Below, in pieces: positions 48,974-59,889 of a stretch of DNA of 64,000 bases. The DNA comes from Amorphophallus konjac (Eukaryota; Streptophyta; Magnoliopsida; Alismatales; Araceae). The DNA lies in the NCBI GenBank assembly GCA_022559845.1, contig CM040117.1:78839731-78903730 (forward strand), in the 5' to 3' direction. Each line of letters starts with the position of its first letter. The first letter of the stretch is position 1. A model generated the notes under the pieces. It did no database searches, was not told where the DNA came from, and saw only the letters and a list, made by a program, of their open reading frames with translations. The translations under genes and the position numbers were made by a program.

Positions 48974-49579
48974 GGATGGTCTGTTTGATCTCTTTAGTGC
49001 TTGTTTTTGGGTCCGTGGGTTCACTTTTGGTCCATTTTTCTTGTATCCCATCCCCTCTTTTGATGATGTCAAAGGGGGAGAAGTAGCTAGTCTAGGTTTA
49101 TATAACTTATGCTATGCATGTTTGCCATTTGGCATTTGTGAGTCATTGCATTTTGTGTATGAGTCAGTTGTGTTTGCATTGTCCATGTGTCTAGGAGTTT
49201 GCATTCTCCCTGTGTCCAATGTCATCAAGCATCAATGTACTATGTAATGAACTTGAAATGAAATGAATGGAATTCAATTGGTATTGGACATACATGTTGG
49301 TTCTTGCCTCTCATTTCCTCTCAATTTGGCAAATATGATTGAATGGTTTACGTTGGTTTGGCTTGATGAACTGTTTGTAAATGGATTGATTGCCTTGCGG
49401 ATCATTTGTTTTGCCTATCCTCCAATCGGTTCTATGTATCTCAAATGGTGCTGGATGAAAGACAGGTCAGCCCGTCTGCAATACTTCACTATGCGTGAGT
49501 GTAAACTCCACCTCGTACAAGAACCGTGTGAGAAATTACAAGGATGCAACGTTGTACTCTGTGATGTAAAGGATGCATA
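48974..49579 (+). other. Outer Sirevirus 3' non-coding DNA with polypurine tract
   Basis: AAAGGGGGAGA at 49071-49081, preceded by GATGATGTC, is a second internal polypurine tract of the outer element. The rest is T-rich and without a gene. GCATA at 49575-49579 is the left near-TSD of the inner Sirevirus. Confidence 0.65.
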
Positions 49580-49832
49580 TGTTAGCGCAGCGAAGAGTGA
49601 TATAGAAGGGGGGATGAATAGATCACTCCCTAAAAATACTAATTCAAAATTAATTCAATAATTTGAATTCTCAACCCTTCAGATACAGTGAGAGGGACAG
49701 CTAAGACAATCAATAACCACGACAGAAGATAGAAGAAAGATCGAGATCTGTTCACAGAGAAACAAAAAACCAAGCAGAAGGAGAGCAACACAACAATGAT
49801 ATGCAAACCACAGAAGAGGCAGGCAATTTTTA

Positions 49833-50129
49833 GGTGGTTCGATTGTAGTCCGCAATCTACATCCACCCCTCACTCCAAACCAGAGTGAGGATTCCACTAG
49901 CTAATGCTAGAACAGCAGACTCAGTCTGCAAACAATTACTACCACACAGCTTGACTAGGGGAACAGCCTCCCCTCTTCCTCCACACCGGAGGGATACAAC
50001 CAGTGACAACAGTCACTAGAAAACTAGAGACCGAGGTCTCTCTTCCTCCACCCAGGAGGGAACCCACAAGCGACTCCCTGTCACTTGCAAACTGGAGGAT
50101 CGATCCTCCCTTCCTCCGATCACTGGAGG
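49833..50129 (-). other. Run of twelve hairpins in inner Sirevirus 3' LTR
   Basis: Consecutive perfect or near-perfect short inverted repeats: 49833-49867 (GGTGG/CCACC plus GATTG/CAATC), 49868-49890 (CCTCACTC/GAGTGAGG), 49897-49910 (CTAGC/GCTAG), 49915-49929 (GCAGAC/GTCTGC), 49957-49974 (AGGGGA/TCCCCT), 49978-49992 (CCTCC/GGAGG), 50002-50017 (AGTGAC/GTCACT), 50026-50041 (AGAGACC/GGTCTCT), 50045-50059 (CCTCC/GGAGG), 50067-50087 (CAAGCGAC/GTCACTTG, one mismatch), 50094-50109 (GGAGGATCGATCCTCC) and 50113-50129 (CCTCC/GGAGG). The run starts about 290 bp downstream of the TATA box, so it should be transcribed. Confidence 0.85.
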
Positions 50130-50416
50130 GTAACAATATTCAATAAGGAAGATGAAATGAAAAATGAAAAACATGAAAATCAAAGCACAAAAATCTTCTC
50201 TGAAAACAAGAAACAATGTAGCTTCCGAAGAAGCAAATCTTCAATCACAGACTCTTCTCTCGCTCTCAAAGACTTTTCTCTCAGATCTATTCTCTCTAAT
50301 TCTTCTCTCTTTCTTCTCTCGGGAACGTGGAGGCTCTCTCTTTCCTTCTTCTACTCAGGGACTCTTCTTCTCAGCTTTTCCCTCCAGTTCAGGTTCTATT
50401 GATCGCAGAAGGCTTC

Positions 50417-50425
50417 CTTTTATAT
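50417..50425 (-). promoter_or_regulatory. TATA box of inner Sirevirus 3' LTR
   Basis: ATATAAAAG in the sense direction; same at 59700-59708 in the 5' LTR. Confidence 0.6.
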
Positions 50426-50609
50426 GGCATCCGACTTGAATTCCATGACTTCACACATGTGGCGGGAGTGAGGCTCGTTCTCTCCTTTTCCAGAGCATCC
50501 TCGGATCACGTGCCAAGCATCATCCTCGGATCACGTGCCCAATCATAAGCCTGAATCATCTGCAGGCAGAGAAGAAAGGAATGTAACAAGTTAGTTCAGG
50601 TTTTTAACA

Positions 50610-52030
50610 CAGCGTGTATAGACTTTGGATGCAGTAAATAGGCAAGTGTGTACAATGTGAGAGTGTGTAGACTTGAAGCCCTTCAAGTGACCTCAATGTA
50701 CAGACTTGCGGGGGATGCAAGAACAAGCGACAACAAAATGTATAGACTTAACTGCTGCGAGCATAGGCTGTACACACTTTGATTGCGTGCATGTGAAAGC
50801 AGTGTACAGACATGTTGTGAAGAACAATGCCCAAATGTAGTGTATAGACATGCTGTGAAGAACAATGCCCAAAGCAGTGTATGGACTTAGAATGCACGAG
50901 ACAGTAGTGTACAGACTTTGTGATGCACAAGCATATCCAATGCATAGACTTTGAAGTAAAGGCAGGAGTTACACAAGTAATGTACAGACTTCAAAGAATG
51001 CACAATGCAAAGGCTGTACAGACTTCAGACTCAGCTGTGAACTGAGTTAAAGAGTGTATAGACTTGATGAATGCCTTGGATAGACGCACGATGTATAGAC
51101 TTTGTGAGACGCTAAGTGAGACAGAGCTGGATGTACATACTTTAAGAGAAAATGCATTGTTGGCAAACTCTGTACAGACTCTGAGAGACGATGCACTGTA
51201 GCCTAACGCTATACAGACTCAGATAGCGTGAGACACTGAATGAGACGGTCGGATGTATAGACTTGGACGTGTGTGTGCTTGTTAAAGTATAGACTTTATG
51301 AATGCATATGCCATGCAACACAATGTATAGACTTAGTTGCTGTATACACTAGCAAATGCATGAAGAAGCAACCCAATGTATAGACACTGCTGTATGGACT
51401 CTAAGCGAACGCTGTACAGACTTGAACTCTTGCAATTGAAGGCTGTACAGGCTTGGTCGTGTATGCGAGACAAGGCAGACGCTGTACAGACTTGGTTATG
51501 CATGGCGAGACAAGGCAGACACTGTACAGACTTGGTCGAGACGATGCATAAGACGTTGCCAGACGCTGTATAGACTTGGACGTAGGTAATGATTGTAATG
51601 TGTAGACTTAGTGTGTAGCTAAAGCAGCGAACGTAGGAAAAGGTTGGAATGTATAGACTTACGTTCGATCAGCAATGTATAGACTTTACAGTGTGCATGC
51701 TATGCGTGCGATGTACAGACCTACCACCACTGCAATGTATAGACTTGATGAGCGCCAAGGTGATGAATAGACTTCAATGACTCATGCAGTGAAAGCACAG
51801 ACAATGTACAGACTTAGTGCAAACAAGATGTGCAGACTTGTAGTATGCAATGTCTAGACTTGATATGAAGGAATGCAAAATGTCTAGACTTGCTATGAGG
51901 GAATGCATTGGCTGTACACACTTGAAGTAATGCATGCAGGAGACGATGTACAGACTTGGTCTTGCGACCAGGGGCTGTACAGACATGATGTGCAGACTAT
52001 GTGTATGTGTGCGAGACAATGTTTAGACTT
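50610..52030 (-). repeat. TGTAYAGACTT spaced array, 3' LTR
   Basis: I count about 41 copies of TGTATAGACTT, TGTACAGACTT or one- to two-base variants in about 1.4 kb, mean spacing about 35 bp, all in one orientation. Spacers are mostly unique, with some GAGACGNTG- and ATGCANTG-like fragments. The array lies in the inferred U3, upstream of the TATA box. Confidence 0.92.
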
Positions 52031-52114
52031 AATTGATGAAGCATGCATTGATCTAGAGATAGAAACAGATTGATTTATAGTGTGAGATATCATCAAAACC
52101 GTAGGGATGCAACA

Positions 52115-53589
52115 ATCTCCCCCTTTTTGATGATGGCAACACTATGAATCAAGCAATATCAATGCTTACAAAGAAATCAACAGCAACTTTAACAATCAAG
52201 GAAAATTCAAAGCAAGTGCATGCTGAGCCAAAATAAACACTACTGCTGAAACACTTCTTTCTCCAAAACCACTCCCCCAACAACTCACTAAACACTACTG
52301 CTGAAACACTTCTTTCTAAAAAACCACTCCCCCAACAACTCACTCTCAGCTCCCCCACATCTCACTCTCAGATATTGCCATGACAAACTATTCTCCCCCA
52401 CAACTCATGACAGCAAATGAGCTACTGATATTGTAAAACCTCTCTCCCCCTTTGACATCAGCAAAAGGAAATGCAGAATATATGAAAGTGCTGGAGACAT
52501 GAGGAGGAAGTACAATAACATCTTAGTGCAGAAAGGCACGAGCAAGTCTTAAGAGAATAAGTGAGGTGCTAAACTCAAGTGAAGATTCTTGAACTCCAGT
52601 AAACAATAGAGAAATAGAATGATAGAAAAGTTTATCAACATTCATAAGATATGATTTAGAACAGGAGTTAACAAGTATGGCATGATTTAGCTGAACAAGC
52701 AACTATCCCAGAAGACAACAAGAGACAAAGTCAGAGAAGGTGTTCTCAAGGTATTGAGGACAAGCAATCCATTAAATTGCATAAAGACAAGGGATTTTGA
52801 GGTGATTTGCAAGAAAACCAATGAGTAAGTTGGTAATTCACACTTTTGACATTAGGGAGACACCTTGATTAGAGGTCTGAATCCCCAGTTACTCAGTGTG
52901 AGTACCTCATTACCTCCTCCTTTTTTTTAGGAACAGAGTTAGTAACTGTGGCTTTTGACATGAGGAAACACCTTGATTAGAGGTCAGAGTCCCCAGTTAC
53001 TCACCAGCTAGCCACCATTGCTCTGTGAAGGTCAGAATATTAAGCATTTGACACCTCATGACATAGAAGAAAATTTCATTTCATTGATGAAGCTCCCAGT
53101 TTCTCAGTGACCAAATCAAGACCTTTGTTAATTCAGTTTATCCCTTGTGTTGAGAAGATGGAATGATTGAAAACAATATCCAAAGGACTATTTCTTGAAG
53201 TGAATCTTGAAGTCTAGATTTCAAGTTGTTTGTGACAGATATCAAGACATACAGGTTTTGGCCTGAACCAGAATCACTGACAATGTAGGAAGATATACTT
53301 TAGACAATTAATCCAGATCTCTGATAGACTACCAGAGGAAAGATTCTAGCTGGACTTTAGTATCACAGACTTATAGACTTAAGAAATGAGTGAGATTCTA
53401 CTATTTGAGAGAACCACACTAGATCAGTCATGAGAACCAGCAAAGACACACATCCGGTCAGTCTTTTTGAATCTGTCAAAGAACTCTCCCTCTCACAGCT
53501 CAACCAGCTCCCCCTTAAACATAGCCCTACTGAAAGCTAACCATCATGACACACAGAACTCCCCCTCACAAAATGAACAGACTTCACAA
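52115..53589 (-). other. Post-pol non-coding DNA with repeated polypurine tracts
   Basis: The tract adjoining the 3' LTR is AAAAAGGGGGAGA (sense), about 52116-52128. Further GGGGGAG-type tracts occur at about 52264, 52324, 52351, 52394, 52446, 53512 and 53561. Several are preceded by GATGTCAAA or similar. No third ORF is present. Confidence 0.8.
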
Positions 53590-56003
53590 TTAAGACAACT
53601 TGAATAAGCCTAATTCTCTTCTCAGTGTAGTGAATTTTTCATTATCTAGAGGTTTAGTGAAGATGTCAGCAATCTGATAATCAGTGCCTACATGAATCAG
53701 TTCAAAATTGTTTTTAGAAACCTCATCTCTTATGAAATGATGTCTTATCTCTATGTGTTTGGTGCGGGAATGTAAAACAGGGTTCTTGGCTAGATTGATG
53801 GCACTAGTATTATCACAATATATAGGTGTGCAACCCAGGTCTACTTGGTAGTCCTGTAGTTGGTGTTTAATCCAAATGACTTGTGTACCACAACTCCCTG
53901 CAACCACATATTCAGCCTCTGCGGTGGAGAGGGCCACAGAGTGTTGTTTCTTGGATCCCCAAGAGACTAAATACCCACCTAAAAAATCACAGTGACCACT
54001 AGTGCATTTTCGGTCTAGTTTACATCCTGCATAATCTGCATCTGTGTATGCAATTAAATCTAGTGAGTGTGTAGCAGGAAAGCATAGACCAAGTGAGGGT
54101 GTAGCTGACAAATATCTAAAAATTCTTTTCACTGCAGCTAAGTGTGATTCAGTGGGTCTAGACTGATACCTTGCACACATCCTACACTGAACTGTATATC
54201 AGGTATAGAAGCTATCAAGTAGAGTAAAGAACCAATCATACCTCGATAGAGTTTGGCATTTACTTCTTTACCTGTCTCATCTGCATCCAGTGAGGTGTTG
54301 GCACTCATAGGTGTTGTTATATGCTTTAGGTTGATCATACCAAACCTCTTGAATAGTTCCATTGTGTATTTGGTCTGGTTGATGAAGCATCCATCCTCTA
54401 ATTGTTATATCTGTAAGCCAAGAAAATACTTTAGTTCACCTACCAAACTCATCTCAAATTCAGCAGACATCATTTTAGAGAATTCAGCACATAATTCACA
54501 GCTAGTTGATCCAAACACAATGTCATCTACATATACCTGAGCTATGATGAGATCGATATTTGTACTCTTGGTAAATAAGGTTTGATCAACTTTACCTCTC
54601 TTGTAGCCCTTGCTGATCAGAAATTTAGTCAGTCTTTCATACCAAGCTTGAGGGGCTTGCTTTAGACCATACAAGGCTTTGTTTAACCTGAAAACTTGGT
54701 TAGATTGAGGAGAAAACTGAAAACCCGGGGGTTGTTCAACAAACACTTCTTCCTTGATGATGCCATTCAAAAAGGCACTCTTCACATCCATTTGTTGGAG
54801 TTTTATGTCCTTAGAGCATGCAAATGCTAGCAATATTCTTATTGCCTCCATCCTAGCAACAGGTGCATAGGATTCATCGAAGTCTACACCAAATTCCTGA
54901 CAATAGCCCTTGGCTACTAGTCTGGCCTTATTCCTGGAAATGATTCCATCTTCATTCATTTTGTTTTTAAACACCCACTTAGTTCCTATGATATTAACAC
55001 TTTCTGGTCTTGGAACAAGCTCTCAGACATTATTTCTTTCAAACTGACCTAATTCCTCACACATAGCATTGACCCAAGCTTGATCAGCCAAGGCCTCTTC
55101 TACTGATTTGGGTTCAATTTGTGAAACTAAAGCAATTAGGTCTTGATTATTAACATTCCTAAAATGAGACCTAGTCCGAAGAGGATCTTCAGGGTTGCCT
55201 ATGACATTATCTATCGGATGATCTTTAAGAAATCTGACATTTATTGAAGACTCACCTGTTTCTTCTGGCCCTTCCTGGTTGGGAGGATTTGATGTTCCAC
55301 TCGGCTGAGTCTTCTCTTCTTCTTGGTCTTCTAGGAATTCCCCATCGTGATTGGAATCTCTGTCAACATTTTCAATGTTAGTAACACCTTTCTTTTCACT
55401 AAAGATGATGTGTGGAGACACTTCAACTTTTTGGTTTGTTTTGTTAAAGACCCTATATGCCCTTGATACTTCAGAGTATCCTAAAAATATTCCAGGGGAG
55501 CTTTTAGCTTCAAACTTATCTAAGTCTTTCTTGTCATTGTTATGAATAAAGTATTTAGCTCCAAAAATTCTGAAATGAACCAAGTTTGGTTTCTTACCTT
55601 TTAGTAGCTCATAGGGTGTTTTCTTGTGAATAGGTCTTACCATGGCCCTGTTGATTATATAAGTTGCTGTATTGGCCGCCTCTGCCCAGAACTTCCTTGA
55701 TAATTGACTCTCAATCAGCATGGTTCGGGCCATCTCCACAATAGTTCTATTTCTTCTTTCCACAATTCCATTCTGTTCAGGTGTCCTGGGAGAAGAAAAC
55801 CTGTGTTTTAGTCCCTCTCTTTCACAAAGATCAGAAAACATGGAGTTTTCAAACTCACCTCCATGGTCAGATTGAATAGAGCAAATCTTGTGTTTTCCTT
55901 CTTGTTTGACCTTATTGAAAAACTGATTAAACTTTTGAAAAGCATCACTTTTATTGGCTAAGAAAAATATCCATGAAAATCTAGAATGGTCATCAATGAT
56001 CAC
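53590..56003 (-). pseudogene. pol: Integrase core, RT and RNase H of inner Sirevirus
   Basis: The piece 56003-55023 has IIDDHSRFSW, the second catalytic Asp (SDHGGEFEN) and the Glu (EQNGIVERRN), then the GIFLGYS domain and an acidic linker. It ends in a TGA where the family has Trp. The RT piece 54974-54405 has [38 protein letters not shown] and YVDD, then a stop. The next piece reaches about 54180, where one extra base changes frame. RNase H at 54180-53590 is intact (TDADYAGC, STSGHCDFL, STAEAEY, CDNTSAI). All domains are recognisable, with two stops and one frameshift. Confidence 0.93.
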
Positions 56004-56660
56004 ATAGCCAAACCTATTCCCATTAAGACTCTGAGTCCTAGTAGGACCAAGAGCTTCATATGGAGAAGTTCCATTGGTCTAGAGGACAATGGCTCAGATC
56101 TTAGCTTAAAAGAATTCCTGGTCTGTTTGCCTAGAGCACAGGCATCACATGATTTTGAAATAGAATTGAACTTAATTCTAGGCATGCCTCTAACTAAATC
56201 ATGCTTGACAAATTTATGTAAAGTAGAGAAACTAGCATGGCCTAGACGTCTATGCCATTCAAAAGCATCATTTTCAGAATTAGCAGATAAACAAAGGTTA
56301 GGTTCAGATTCAGCATCTAAGTCTATCATGTAGACATTATTCACCCTGTTGGCTACAAATTTAACCACATCGGAATTTATTTCAAAAATCTTGCATGAGT
56401 TATCATCAAACACAACCCTGTGACCCTTGTCACATAATTGACTAATGCTAATCAGGTTGTGTTGAAGACCTTCCACAAGTTGAACATTTTCAATGGACTT
56501 TGTGGAAGACTTACCTACAGTGCCAACTCCAATGATCCTACCTCTGTCCTTTCCTCCAAATTTGACCAGACCCCCTACCTTCATCTCTATCTTGCTGAAC
56601 TTGGATCGGCCTCCTGTCATGTGCCTGGAGCAGCCACTGTCGAGGTACAACTTGTTGTTC
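56000..56660 (-). pseudogene. pol: Protease and integrase zinc module of inner Sirevirus
   Basis: The protease active site LDSGCSRHMTG is intact. The gag-pre-integrase region and the WHRRLGHAS zinc module follow, with CDACALGKQ. A frameshift near 56065 destroys the first integrase Asp (HMKLL where the family has HMDLFGPT). The true start lies upstream in the polyprotein: a TAG is present in this frame at about 56680 and a shift separates it from gag. Confidence 0.9.
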
Positions 56661-56955
56661 TCAGCTGCTAGGCAGACCTACACAAACAAAGTCAAGCAAA
56701 ATGATTTGGAACCCAAGATGAGTTGGGTCCAAAGACATTATTCAAATCTCTAATCAGATGTTTCGGAATCCAGATTTGCTTCAACATGTTTTTCCCTGGC
56801 TCCTTTACTTCTGGTTTATTGAAATTATAGCCGGGGTTATGTCCAGCTGGTCTGGAGAAGTAAGCTCTATTCCAGTCATTAGGCTTCCCATTCCTGGGAT
56901 ATCTTCTATGAGCTTGTTGATTAGCAGCTTTTTGAGGATGATAGTTATTTCTCCA

Positions 56956-58842
56956 CTACATCCTGTTTGGACCCATCTGTTGGTAGTAATTCCAGCTTTT
57001 GTTCTGAACCACTTGCTTGGTCCATCTACCATTTATGTTTTGGTGAGTGGGCTTAGTGATGTTCTTTACAAAATTCATTCCCATTTTAAATGGTCGACCA
57101 ACATTATTTGTTGAACTTCCTTTCGGACATTGAGCTCCTTGACTGCTATTTGAGCTGGATGGTGTGTCCAGCTTCTCCTTTCCCTTCTCTGGGCAGAAGG
57201 TGGTGGTTTTGAATTGAAAGGGTCTCTTGTTAGTTAGGTCATAGCCTAGACCCTCCCTATTGAAGTTAACCCTTGTCCCTAGTATAGCATCCAGACTAGT
57301 TTTTCCTTGGACAAATTTTTCCAAGACCTTCTGTTTATCTTCCAGCTCTTTTTGAAGTGACTCAGAATTTTTTAGAAGTTCAGCATTCACTTTCTTAACA
57401 GCTTCATATTTCTCTGAGTTCACTCTATTTTCATTCAGGCTTTCTTCAATTTTGATTTTGATTTCGTTAAGCTGGTTGTGACTCTCCTGATTTTCTTCCT
57501 TGAGCTTTTCATTTTCTTTTCTTAGGGAAGTAATTTCTTCTAGTTCTTCTTTTAGTGTTAGTCTTTCCTCACTGATTTGGGTTAGTTCTTCAATATTAGT
57601 ATTGAATTTTCTCTTGAGGACCCTATGCTCTTTACTGAGAGAATTGAACTTGTCTAACAATTTACCATAAGCATCTTCCCAGTCATCAATAGAGAAAATT
57701 TCAAAGACATTTATTACCTCCTCTTCGCTATTTGCCATTAGGCAAATTCCTTCTTCATCTTCCTCCGAGGAGGTGCTTTCCAGATCTTCTTCCTCTTCGC
57801 TCCACGTGCAGACCATTGCCTGTGGCTTCTTCTTCTTCTGCACCTTTGAGCTCTTCTTCTGGAAGTAGGGACCCTTCTTCTGGAGATCTGGGAAGTCCCC
57901 TTTCATGTGTCCCTGTCTGTTGCAATGAAAACAAGTCATTCTCTTAGTATTTCTATCCTTGTTATTGCTAGACTCAACGTTCTTATTGAAGGAGTATGGC
58001 TTCTTCCTCCTAAAGGTCTTCCCCTTAGTCCTTAAAAATTTCTTGAACTGTCGAGTGAGCATTGCTTGCTCCTCCTGGTCGAGATCGGAAAAATAACCGG
58101 ACTCGGGGCTACTGCTCCCGCTACTGCTATCCTTGTTGCGGGATGCCTTGAGAGCAACATTCTTTCCCTTCCTGTCACTTCCTCCATCTCCTCTTTTAAA
58201 GTTCATCTCATAGGTCATGAGGGATCTTATGAGTTCATTCACTGTCATAGTCGACAGATCCTTTGACTCCTCTATCACAATGGCCTTAGTGTGCCATGCT
58301 GGGGTTAGAGACCTAAGAATCTTCCTGACTATATCTGCCTCTGCTAGCTCTTTCCGTAGTCCCTTAAGAGTGTTCATGATCAAAGACAACCTAGCATACA
58401 TTTCTGTGACATTCTCCTCTGGTTTCATCCTAAACAGTTCATACTCAGAGGTGAATAGATTTACCTTCGAAGCTTTCACTTGAGCTGTACCTTCGTAGAT
58501 TAGTTCCAGCTCATCCCACATCCGCTTGGCCGTCCTATAGGCTGATATGCGGGCGTATTCTTCTGGGTGAACTGCGCACTAGATTATGTTCAGGGCCATC
58601 CAGTTGAGTGAAGACAACTTGACATGATCATCTGTCCATGCATCCTCGTTCGGTGGCAGATCATACGGCCCTATAGTAATTACCCTCCACAGCTTGTGGC
58701 TCTGCGCCCTGATGAACACCTCCATCCTATTTTTCGAGAAGAGATAGTTATGACCATCAAAGAATGGACGGCGACTAATGGATTGTCCCTCAGCCATGAA
58801 GCTTCGAGGACCAGTAGGATTACCCTGACCGTTGGCCCACAT
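56956..58842 (-). pseudogene. gag: Gag of inner Sirevirus
   Basis: The first ATG after the primer-binding site is at 58842 (MWANGQGNPTGPRSFM). An in-frame TAG at 58581-58579 interrupts it; the same frame continues to 56956. The copia gag core is clear (WHTKAIVIEESKD, SLMTYEMNF). The zinc knuckle reads CFHCNRQGHMKGDF, so its last Cys is replaced by Phe. An acidic segment and a long coiled coil (about 57300-57680, Glu/Lys-rich heptads) follow. This is the long Sirevirus gag in one frame; the matching part of the outer element is split. Confidence 0.9.
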
Positions 58843-58853
58843 GATGCCAACCT

Positions 58854-58865
58854 GCTCTGATACCA
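58854..58865 (-). promoter_or_regulatory. Primer-binding site of inner Sirevirus
   Basis: TGGTATCAGAGC in the sense direction, two bases from the 5' LTR end (58868); matches plant initiator Met-tRNA. Confidence 0.95.
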
Positions 58866-59115
58866 AATGTTAGCGCAGCGAAGAGTGATATAGAAGGGGG
58901 GGGATGAATAGATCACTCCCTAAAAATACTAATTCAAAATTAATTCAATAATTCGAATTCTCAACCCTTCAGATACAGCGAGAGGGACAGCTAAGACAAT
59001 CAATAACCAAGATAGAAGAAAGATCGAGATCTGTTCACAGTGAAACAAAATACCAAGCAGAAGGAGAGCAACACAATAATGATATGCAAACCACAGAAGA
59101 GGCAGGCAGTTTTTA

Positions 59116-59412
59116 GGTGGTTCGATTGCAGTCCGCAATCTACATCCACCCCTCACTCCAAACCAGAGTGAGGATTCCACTAGCTAATGCTAGAACAGCA
59201 GACTCAGTCTGCAAACAATTGCTGCCACACAGCTTGACCAGGGGAACAACCTCCCCTCTTCCTCCACACCGGAGGGATACAACCAGTGACAACAGTCACT
59301 AGCAAACTAGAGACCGAGGTCTCTCTTCCTCCACCCAGGAGGGAACCCACAAGCGACTCCCTGTCACTTGCAAACTGGAGGATCGATCCTCCCTTCCTCC
59401 GATCACTGGAGG
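59116..59412 (-). other. Run of twelve hairpins in inner Sirevirus 5' LTR
   Basis: The same twelve inverted repeats as 49833-50129. I count six substitutions between the two copies: one in the loop of the first hairpin, two in an unpaired spacer, one just outside and one inside the loop of the AGGGGA hairpin, and one between two hairpins. None changes a stem. Confidence 0.85.
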
Positions 59413-59699
59413 GTAACAATATTCGATAAGGAAGATGAAATGAAAAATGAAAAACATGAAAATCAAAGCACAAAAATCCTCTCTGAAAATAAGAAACAAT
59501 GTAGCTTCCGAAGAAGCAAATCTTCAATCACAGACTCTTCTCTCTCTCTCAAAGACTTTTCTCTCAGATCTATTCTCTCTAATTCTTCTCTCTTTCTTCT
59601 CTCGGGAACGTGGAGGCTCTCTCTTTCCTTCTTCTGCTCAGGGACTCTTCTTCTCAGCTTTTTCCTCCAGTTCAGGTTCTATTGATCGCAGAAGGCTTC

Positions 59700-59708
59700 C
59701 TTTTATAT
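59700..59708 (-). promoter_or_regulatory. TATA box of inner Sirevirus 5' LTR
   Basis: ATATAAAAG in the sense direction, about 290 bp upstream of the hairpin run; probable promoter of the element. Confidence 0.6.
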
Positions 59709-59889
59709 GGAATCCGACCTGAATTCCATGACTTCACACGTGTGGCGGGAGTGAGGCTCGTTCCCTCCTTTTCCAGAGGATCCTCGAATCACGTGCCAAG
59801 CATCATCCTCGAATCACGTGCCCAATCATCAGCCTGAATGATCTGCAGGCAGAGAAGAAAGGAATGTAACTAGTTAGTTCAGGTTTTTA

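Larger units (their letters stand above)
49580..52114 (-). repeat. 3' LTR of inner Sirevirus
   Basis: 2535 bp. In the sense direction it contains the spaced-motif array (52030-50610), a TATA box (50425-50417), the hairpin run (50129-49833) and the LTR end. The solo LTR at 20836-23813 has the same plan. Confidence 0.95.

Noticed and set aside
51376..52096. Small frames rich in SLYIV and CTS on the minus strand of the Sirevirus LTRs
   Set aside because: Translations of the AAGTCTRTACA motif array; frames shift at every spacer.
58579..58866. Translation start at 58866 for the inner Sirevirus gag
   Set aside because: That position is TTG within the primer-binding site; the first ATG of the frame is at 58842.
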